The notes below the pieces were generated by a model that searched no databases, was not told where the DNA came from, and worked only from the letters and a program-made list of their open reading frames with translations. From the NCBI RefSeq assembly GCF_035508675.1, contig NZ_DATJMN010000295.1:1-37991 (forward strand): a stretch of DNA of 37,991 nt. Direction: 5' to 3'. Each line of letters begins with the position of its first letter. Position 1 is the first letter of the stretch. Made by a program: the position numbers and the translations under genes. Below are positions 32,766 to 37,991 of the stretch, one piece after another. The stretch comes from Dyella_B sp035508675. Its GTDB lineage: Bacteria; Pseudomonadota; Gammaproteobacteria; Xanthomonadales; Rhodanobacteraceae.

Positions 32766-33499
32766 TCAGAAGTTGAAGGGCTTTTCCAGGGTTAGGTAGA
32801 CACCGCGCTGCGGCCCGTACTGCGGCGCGCCCACGCCCACGCCGGTACCGCTGCGCAGCTCATACGTGCGATCCAGCGTTGATCAACGCAAGCTGGGTAT
32901 GCAACTTGCCGATGCTGCCGAAGTTGAAGTCGTGCGACACGTTGAAGTTGAGCGGGAAGTAATACGGCAGCGACAGCCCATCGGGCACCAGGCCATCCTC
33001 GCGCAGACCGCTGCCGAACAGGTAATCGGCACCCACCTTGGTGTCGTCGTTGAAGGCATAGCTGATACCGCCCGACGAGGTCAGCTTCTGGTCGTGGTCC
33101 AGATGGATCCAGTGATCGGCAATGTAGGCCAGCTCGTCCTCACCGAAGTTGTACTGGCTGGTGATGACGTCCTTGCCCATGGCGCGACGGAAGGCGGTGT
33201 TGAAGTACGCCGAGATCGGACCTTGGTTGTACGTGACCGAGAATTCGGTGCCACGCACGCGGCCGTATTTGTAGTTGAAGGTGGAGTACACCAGCGCGCT
33301 GCCGAATTGCCTTTCGTCCTGCAGGCGATCCACGTTGCTGCCGCTGTCATCGATCGCGGCCGGCTGCTGTGCCGCAGGCGCTGGCGAACTGGCGGCTGCA
33401 GGACCGCCGGCGCCCGGCAAGCTCGGCGCTGCTGCGGCACAACCGGCGCTGGCATACAACGCAATACTGAGGCCAAGGGCAAGCAGAGATAAGTTTCAT
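32766..33499 (-). pseudogene. Remnant of a TonB-dependent receptor, frameshifted and internally deleted
   Basis: The remaining frame (stop near 32860) encodes about 200 residues of barrel: GTEFSVTYNQGPISAYFNTA, ADHWIHLDHDQKLTSSGGIS and VSHDFNFGSIGKLHTQLALIN. Around 32875-32880 the frame breaks; the other frame continues LDRTYELRSGTGVGVGAPQYG and ends PFNF plus stop at 32766, so about two bases (NVLD to NA) seem lost. At the 5' end, an ATG at 33499 is out of frame with a signal-peptide-like LSLLALGLSIALYASAG followed by a Pro/Ala linker. The plug and most of the barrel are missing. It is non-functional as a receptor. A Zur-like palindrome upstream suggests it once served zinc uptake. Confidence 0.85.
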
Positions 33500-33539
33500 G
33501 AAGGAGCAATTCGAGGACAGGTAAAGGAGGAATCGCATG

Positions 33540-33555
33540 AAATGTTATAACATTT
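33540..33555 (-). promoter_or_regulatory. Zur-like operator upstream of the broken receptor
   Basis: AAATGTTA/TAACATTT is a perfect 16-nt AT-rich palindrome in GC-rich DNA, 41-56 nt before the remnant's ATG. It contains ATGTTATAACAT, the core of known proteobacterial zinc-uptake regulator (Zur) operators. The embedded TATAAC could also be a -10 element. Confidence 0.6.
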
Positions 33556-33616
33556 TCAATATACCTGATGACCGTCCCACAAGTCATGCCCAGGCGTGCA
33601 TGGCGCGCCTTCTGTA

Positions 33617-33745
33617 ACCCGGTGGCGCGGCTTGGCGCGTTAAGCGACGCAACGCGCGCTGGGCGAAGGGCTGCCGCGTCGGATACCGATCATCACTGCG
33701 GGCATTGGCGACGACCCTTGCGTTGCCGAAGAGCAAGTTCGCTAC
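33617..33745 (+). pseudogene. Relic of an EcsC-like gene
   Basis: 33641-33700 aligns without gaps to 37841-37900 at 50 of 60 bases, exactly 4200 nt away, and reads TQRALGEGLPRRIPII against TQRALGEGLSRWMPII in the intact gene. Flanking blocks also match (CCGGTGGCGCGGCTTGGCG near 33617; GAAGAGCAAGTTCGCTACGAC near 33728 against 37965-37986). About 60 nt are missing on the left and a stop codon (TAA) lies in frame at 33641. Confidence 0.75.
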
Positions 33746-33879
33746 GACAGAACCAGAAGGATGCCACTGCGGGCGTGGCGCAGGCCATGCAGGCAACGCG
33801 TAGAACAACACGCCGCACAACTGGCGTCGGCACAGAAACGCCCTACAATGCCGCTATCCCCGAATATCCGGAATTCTCA

Positions 33880-34707
33880 ATGACGTACTGCGTTGGCATC
33901 CAGGTCGAGGAAGGCCTGGTCTTCGCCTCTGACACGCGAACCAGCGCATCGTTCGACGACGTGCGCGTGCATACCAAGATGCACGTTTTCGATTTTCCCG
34001 GCGAGCGCAGCTTCGTGCTGCTTTCGGCCGGCAATCTCGGCACGACGCAAGCCGTGCTCTCGCGCCTGCAACGTGACCTTAGCGACAACGCGCATACCCA
34101 TCTGCGCACGCCCAAGCACTTGTTCGAAGTGGCCGAATACGTGGGCCAGGCGCTGGTTGCCGCACAGGCGCAGGTTTCCGGAAGCGCGCAGCAAAACGGC
34201 GTGAGCGTGGAATCCACCCTGATTCTGGGCGGCCAGATTGCCGGCGAAGCGGCGGGCCTGTTCATGATCTACCCGCTCGGCAACTGTATTGCGGCCTCGC
34301 CGGAAACGCCTTATCTGCAGATCGGCGAATCCAAGTACGGCAAGCCGATTCTCGACCGCATCATCCGGCATGACACCACGCTGGAGGACGCCTCGCGCTG
34401 CGCACTGGTGTCGCTGGACTCCACCATCCGCTCCAATGTGTCGGTCGGCCTGCCGATCGACCTGGCATTGCTGCGCGACAACGCCTTGAAAATCGGCGAA
34501 CGTATCCGCCTCGACGCCGACACGCCGCTATATATGGACATTCGCGACAACTGGTCGCGCAAGCTCGAAGCCGCGGTACGCAGCCTGCCGCGCTTCCCGT
34601 GGGAAAATACCGATAGTCCACCTGCCGACGCACCCGCCCAGGCGCAACGCCGAGTCATTCCTCACGACGACGTGGTGGCAAGCCAGGCAGCCCAGCAGCA
34701 GCAGTAA
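33880..34707 (+). CDS. Anbu, proteasome-type peptidase
   Basis: The 275-aa protein is an ancestral beta subunit (Anbu/BPH), an HslV- and proteasome-related Ntn-hydrolase that forms open ring or helical assemblies in the cytoplasm. After Met removal, the catalytic triad Thr1, Asp17 and Lys33 falls at the classical proteasome positions (MTYCVGI..., ASDTRTSA, HTKMHVF). Later motifs include STLILGGQIAGE, MIYPLGNCI and LVSLDSTIRSNVSVGLPIDL. This start is required for an N-terminal Thr; longer frames are excluded. It converges with the alpha-E gene 15 nt away. The biological substrate is not known. The C-terminal Gln-rich tail is probably disordered. Confidence 0.93.
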   Translation: MTYCVGIQVEEGLVFASDTRTSASFDDVRVHTKMHVFDFPGERSFVLLSAGNLGTTQAVLSRLQRDLSDNAHTHLRTPKHLFEVAEYVGQALVAAQAQVSGSAQQNGVSVESTLILGGQIAGEAAGLFMIYPLGNCIAASPETPYLQIGESKYGKPILDRIIRHDTTLEDASRCALVSLDSTIRSNVSVGLPIDLALLRDNALKIGERIRLDADTPLYMDIRDNWSRKLEAAVRSLPRFPWENTDSPPADAPAQAQRRVIPHDDVVASQAAQQQQ

Positions 34708-34722
34708 CATCGTTCCCGGCGA

Positions 34723-35661
34723 TCAGCCCGGGAAATAGGACTGGTGGATCGCGGCATCCAAAGCAGCCAGTTCCACTTGCAGCCGATCCATGAATTCGCA
34801 CGGCCCGATGACGACCAGACGCGCCGGATCGGCATCGAATACCAACCCCAGCCCGCGGCGGAATGCCTGTTGCACCAGCCGCTGTGGCGGCATCTGCTGC
34901 AGCATGCCCTGGATCCGCGTCAGGCAGAACAATACGCTGCGCGGAAATTCCCGATCCTTGAGCAGAAACTGCAGCGCCAGCTCCGCGCCGACGCGCTGGC
35001 GCAGGTGCCGCCGATACATCTGATAGGCAGCCAGCGATTGCAGCACACTCATCCACTGCATCGCGCGAAACGCTTCCGCGTCGTCCTCCGAACGCGCCTG
35101 GATAAGGCCGGCCGCAGCGGCATCGATGATGCGTGACGTCATGTCCGCCTGCTCGAGAGCCGAGCCCAGGCGCATGAACTGGTAGCCGATATCGCGGCTG
35201 ACATTGTTGGCCAAGAGCGCCGAGACGCGCAGGCAACAATCGATCACGCGCGCCAGGAAGTCCTGCCGGTACCGGCGATGGCCGGCACGCTCGGCGCTCG
35301 TTTCGATGTGCAGGTACAGATCGTTGACCGCGATCCAGCAGTCCTGCGGCATGGTTTCGCGCACGGTGCGCAGAATTTCCCGCGCATGGCGCACCACTCC
35401 GCGCAGGGCCAGCGGATTCTCCGGCTCCACCAGCAGGAAACGGATCACCTCCGCCTCGCTGGGCGCGTCGCCGCTGCCGTGCAAGCGCTCGAATTCGGCG
35501 CTGGCGCCCAGCGTATCGACCAGCGGCCGCCATGCGATGTGCGCCGTGCGGGGCAGATCCAATTGCAGTTGGCTGCTTACGTCGATCAGCCGGGCCATGT
35601 TCTCGGCGCGGCGGATATAACGGCTGAACCAATAGAGATTGTTGGCGACACGCGAGAGCAT
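34723..35661 (-). CDS. Alpha-E domain protein (DUF403)
   Basis: The 312-aa, almost entirely alpha-helical protein begins MLSRVANNLYWFSRYIRRAENMARLIDV, the signature of the alpha-E family, and contains RDIGYQFMRLGSALEQADMTSRIID. It is soluble. The family is nearly always encoded beside a circularly permuted ATP-grasp protein and often with Anbu and a transglutaminase; a role in an undefined peptide-ligation or modification system has been proposed. Its ATG overlaps the upstream ATP-grasp stop by one base (TGATG), so the two are translated together. Confidence 0.93.
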   Translation of the reverse strand: MLSRVANNLYWFSRYIRRAENMARLIDVSSQLQLDLPRTAHIAWRPLVDTLGASAEFERLHGSGDAPSEAEVIRFLLVEPENPLALRGVVRHAREILRTVRETMPQDCWIAVNDLYLHIETSAERAGHRRYRQDFLARVIDCCLRVSALLANNVSRDIGYQFMRLGSALEQADMTSRIIDAAAAGLIQARSEDDAEAFRAMQWMSVLQSLAAYQMYRRHLRQRVGAELALQFLLKDREFPRSVLFCLTRIQGMLQQMPPQRLVQQAFRRGLGLVFDADPARLVVIGPCEFMDRLQVELAALDAAIHQSYFPG

Positions 35662-37112
35662 CAGGCGGTTTCCTCCAGATCGACCACCCAGGTGTCCTTG
35701 GCGCCGCCGCCCTGCGAGGAGTTGACCACCAGCGAATTCTTTTTCATCGCCACGCGCGTGAGGCCGCCCGTCGTCACGTAGACATCCTCGCGTGAAAGGA
35801 TGAACGGACGCAGGTCCAGGTGGCGCGGCTCCGGCCCCTTGTCCCCCAGGATCGGCGCGGTGGAAAGCGACAGCGTGGGCTGCGCCATGTAGTTGCGCGG
35901 GTCGGCCTCGATCAGCCGCCGGAACTGGTCCCGCTGGCGCTTGGTGGAACGCGGCCCCACCAACATGCCATAGCCGCCCGATTCGTTGGCCGGTTTCACC
36001 ACCAGCTTGTCCAGATGGTCGAGTACGTAAGCCCGCTCTTTCGCGTCATGGCACAGGTAGCTCGGCACGTTGGGCAGGATCGGTTCTTCGCCCAGGTAGT
36101 ACTTGATCATCTTCGGCACGTAGGTGAACACGACTTTGTCGTCGGCCACACCGGCACCCGGCGCATTGGCCAGCGCCACCTTGCCGGCGCGCCAGCTGCG
36201 GATCAGGCCGCGCACGCCAAGCACCGAATCGGGATGGAAGACTTCCGGATCAAGAAAACTGTCGTCCACACGGCGATAGACCACATCCACCCGCTTGGGT
36301 CCGTACACCGTGCGCATGTAGCAGATATCGTCGTCGCCGACGAAAAGATCGCCGCCTTCAACCAGCTCGATGCCCATGCTCTGCGCCAGGAAGCAATGCT
36401 CGAAGTAGGCGCTGTTGTAGATGCCGGGCGTGAGCAGCGCGATCACCGGCGTGTCGCCGGGACGCGGGCTGAGCGCGGCTAGCGTGTCGTAGAGCTGGGC
36501 CGGATAGTCATCCACCGGGCGGATGGCACTGGTCTCGAACAGCTCAGGAAACACCTTTTTCGCGACCATGCGATTTTCGATCATGTAGGACACGCCGCTC
36601 GGGATGCGCAGGTTGTCCTCTAGCGCATACAGCGTACCGTCGCCGTCGCGCACCAGATCCGAGCCGCAGATGTGCGCCCACACGCCAAGCGGCGGCTTCA
36701 CGCCCACGCACTGCTCGCGAAAGTTCACCGAATCCTTGAGCAAGGCGCGCGGAAATACCTTGGCCTTGACGATCTTCTGTTCGCCGTAGATATCGCCGAT
36801 GAACAGATTCAACGCCTGCATGCGCTGGCGCAGGCCGGCTGCCGTGCGCTCCCATTCGCGTCGCTCGATGACCCGTGGAATCAGATCGAACGGCAGCGTG
36901 CGATCAACATTGCGACCTTCGCTGTAGACCGTGAAGGTGATGCCCATGACGCGGGCGGCTACATCGGCAGCCAGTTGCCGCTCGGCCAACTCGCGGCGGC
37001 TCAAGCCGGCCAGATAATCAATCAGCGGCCGCGCTGCCGGGCGAGCAGCGCCGTCGGCAGCGACAAGCTCGTCCCATGTTGACGATCGATACCCCGTCCA
37101 ATCCACGCCCAC
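35661..37112 (-). CDS. Circularly permuted ATP-grasp type 2 protein
   Basis: The 483-aa protein resembles ATP-grasp peptide ligases with permuted domain order (former DUF404/DUF407). Visible motifs are ARVMGITFTVYSEGRNVDRTLPFDLIPRVI, LNLFIGDIYGEQ, LEDNLRIPSGVSYMIENR, LTPGIYNSAYFEH, VVKPANESGGYGMLVGP and RPFILSREDVYVTTGGLTRVA. The substrate is unknown. The start is a GTG at 37112, with a second GTG two codons later; neither has a textbook Shine-Dalgarno, so the exact start is uncertain. It lies upstream of and overlaps the alpha-E gene. Confidence 0.93.
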   Translation of the reverse strand: MGVDWTGYRSSTWDELVAADGAARPAARPLIDYLAGLSRRELAERQLAADVAARVMGITFTVYSEGRNVDRTLPFDLIPRVIERREWERTAAGLRQRMQALNLFIGDIYGEQKIVKAKVFPRALLKDSVNFREQCVGVKPPLGVWAHICGSDLVRDGDGTLYALEDNLRIPSGVSYMIENRMVAKKVFPELFETSAIRPVDDYPAQLYDTLAALSPRPGDTPVIALLTPGIYNSAYFEHCFLAQSMGIELVEGGDLFVGDDDICYMRTVYGPKRVDVVYRRVDDSFLDPEVFHPDSVLGVRGLIRSWRAGKVALANAPGAGVADDKVVFTYVPKMIKYYLGEEPILPNVPSYLCHDAKERAYVLDHLDKLVVKPANESGGYGMLVGPRSTKRQRDQFRRLIEADPRNYMAQPTLSLSTAPILGDKGPEPRHLDLRPFILSREDVYVTTGGLTRVAMKKNSLVVNSSQGGGAKDTWVVDLEETA

Positions 37113-37366
37113 CCCCGCGCCACATCAGACCCTGCGCAGCATGCTGTTTCGCACGCATCACCAGGGCGAGAGAACTTGTGCATTGCAACATGCATGGATT
37201 CCGCAGAGCCGTCAAGGCTTTTGCACAAGACCCCTGCGTGGCGCGCAAGCATGAGCGGCGCGGCCCATTCAAGTCCGGCAGGGTTCGTGGGTTCATGACA
37301 CCCTCATCAGCGCTGCACAGGGGCGGACTATGATCGCCAGACCCCTTCATTCCCGCGGAGCGCGGC

Positions 37367-37991
37367 ATGACCGAGCCCAACGAAACGCAAGCCACCCCTA
37401 ATCTTCCTGCCGTGGTGACGCAGGACGAAGCCAGCGGCCGGGTGACGCGGGCGATCCTGGATTTCATCAGCCAGATCCCCGCCAGCAAGGTGCATAGCCA
37501 GCACGACGCGGAAGCCGAAGCGCGCCGCCTGGCCAACCGCGCCGCCCAACGCGCCGCACTGACGGCCGGTACGCTCGCCCTGCCGCCCGGTCCGCTTGGC
37601 TGGCTCACCATCCTGCCGGAGCTGATCTCGATCTGGAAAATCCAGGCGCAATTGGTCAGCGACATCGCCGCCGCCTACGGCAAGCACGCGGAACTCGGCC
37701 GCGAACAAATGCTGTGGTGCCTGTTCCGCCACACTTCCGCGCAGGCGTTTCGCGATCTGGTGGTGCGGCTGGGCGATCGCCTGATCTTCCGGCGCGTGTC
37801 CTACGGCGTGATCGAACGCATCGCCAAGCAGATCGGCGTGAAAGTGACGCAGCGCGCGCTGGGCGAAGGGCTCTCGCGCTGGATGCCGATCATCGGTGCG
37901 ATCGGGGTGGGCGGTTATGCGTATTACGACACGCGGCAGGTGGCGGCGACGACGATTGCGATGCTGAAGAGCGAGATCGCTACGACGGATG
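37367..37991 (+). CDS. EcsC-like protein, 3' end outside the window
   Basis: The visible 208 residues start MTEPNETQATPN (GGAG upstream) and contain an Ala-rich helix, the glycine/proline-rich hydrophobic loop ALPPGPLGWLTILPELISIW, IQAQLVSDIAAAYG, and RALGEGLSRWMPIIGAIGVGGYAYYDTRQVA, which together resemble EcsC-family proteins. The function is unknown and the assignment is moderate. It is divergent from the ATP-grasp gene (254 nt between). A decayed copy of its 3' half lies upstream of the Anbu gene, so this gene was duplicated around the Anbu block. The end is truncated by the window edge. Confidence 0.7.
   Translation, partial: MTEPNETQATPNLPAVVTQDEASGRVTRAILDFISQIPASKVHSQHDAEAEARRLANRAAQRAALTAGTLALPPGPLGWLTILPELISIWKIQAQLVSDIAAAYGKHAELGREQMLWCLFRHTSAQAFRDLVVRLGDRLIFRRVSYGVIERIAKQIGVKVTQRALGEGLSRWMPIIGAIGVGGYAYYDTRQVAATTIAMLKSEIATTD

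Larger units (their letters stand above)
33500..33879. other. 380-nt region: Zur-like box plus EcsC-like gene relic
   Basis: There is no intact gene. It holds the palindrome at 33540-33555 and, from about 33617 to 33745, a decayed copy of the EcsC-like gene found at the window end. The frame of the Anbu gene is open upstream through this relic, but family similarity begins only at 33880. Confidence 0.7.

Noticed and set aside
33568..33879. N-terminal extension of Anbu
   Set aside because: The extension reads through the EcsC-like relic out of its frame, and Anbu needs Thr directly after the initiator Met.
1..37991. CRISPR array, tRNA, rRNA, insertion sequence or transposase, prophage genes
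   Set aside because: No regularly spaced repeats, cloverleaf-type sequence or transposase/integrase motifs were seen anywhere in the window.

Overview
The window reads as ordinary chromosome of a high-GC gammaproteobacterium of the order Xanthomonadales, most likely family Rhodanobacteraceae (Dyella/Luteibacter-like). That assignment is inference from gene content, several large TonB-dependent receptors (TBDRs), and codon and GC style; no rRNA or tRNA marker is present.

Layout. 1-4.05 kb: a shikimate-dehydrogenase-like gene (-) divergent from folE, an overlapping EF-hand gene, then a drug-type MFS transporter overlapping a DUF1993 gene. 4.05-7.54 kb: a stand-alone TBDR with a long upstream region and a clear terminator. 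7.6-14.3 kb (+): FrnE-type DsbA, an FAD oxidoreductase, DinG helicase and HutD (last three overlapping), NnrU-like membrane protein, a 65-aa membrane protein and a YchJ-type SEC-C protein, with two palindromic intergenic elements. 14.3-16 kb (-): NRDE protein and a protein with two methylglyoxal-synthase (MGS) modules. 16.2-22.2 kb (-): two tandem paralogous TBDRs. 22.7-28.6 kb (-): gltB-gltD glutamate synthase behind a highly structured leader. 28.9-32.8 kb: envC-like murein hydrolase activator and S41 protease ctpA, separated by an AT-richer gene for an HExxH metallopeptidase that looks like a secreted effector. 32.8-33.75 kb: a broken TBDR behind a Zur-like palindrome, then a relic of an EcsC-like gene. 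33.9-37.1 kb: Anbu peptidase, facing the alpha-E and circularly permuted ATP-grasp genes. 37.4 kb to the end: the intact EcsC-like gene, cut by the window.

How it works together. Most of the window is housekeeping metabolism and envelope maintenance. The accessory signals are: (i) GCAA-N4-TTGC palindromes upstream of all three intact TBDRs, 133-162 nt before the start codons, suggesting a shared regulator; (ii) a candidate zinc-regulated receptor that has decayed; (iii) the Anbu / alpha-E / ATP-grasp block, which lacks the usual transglutaminase gene and is flanked by an intact and a decayed copy of the same EcsC-like gene; (iv) the metallopeptidase gene between envC and ctpA; and (v) the MGS-fold duplication, with one degenerate and one apparently active half.
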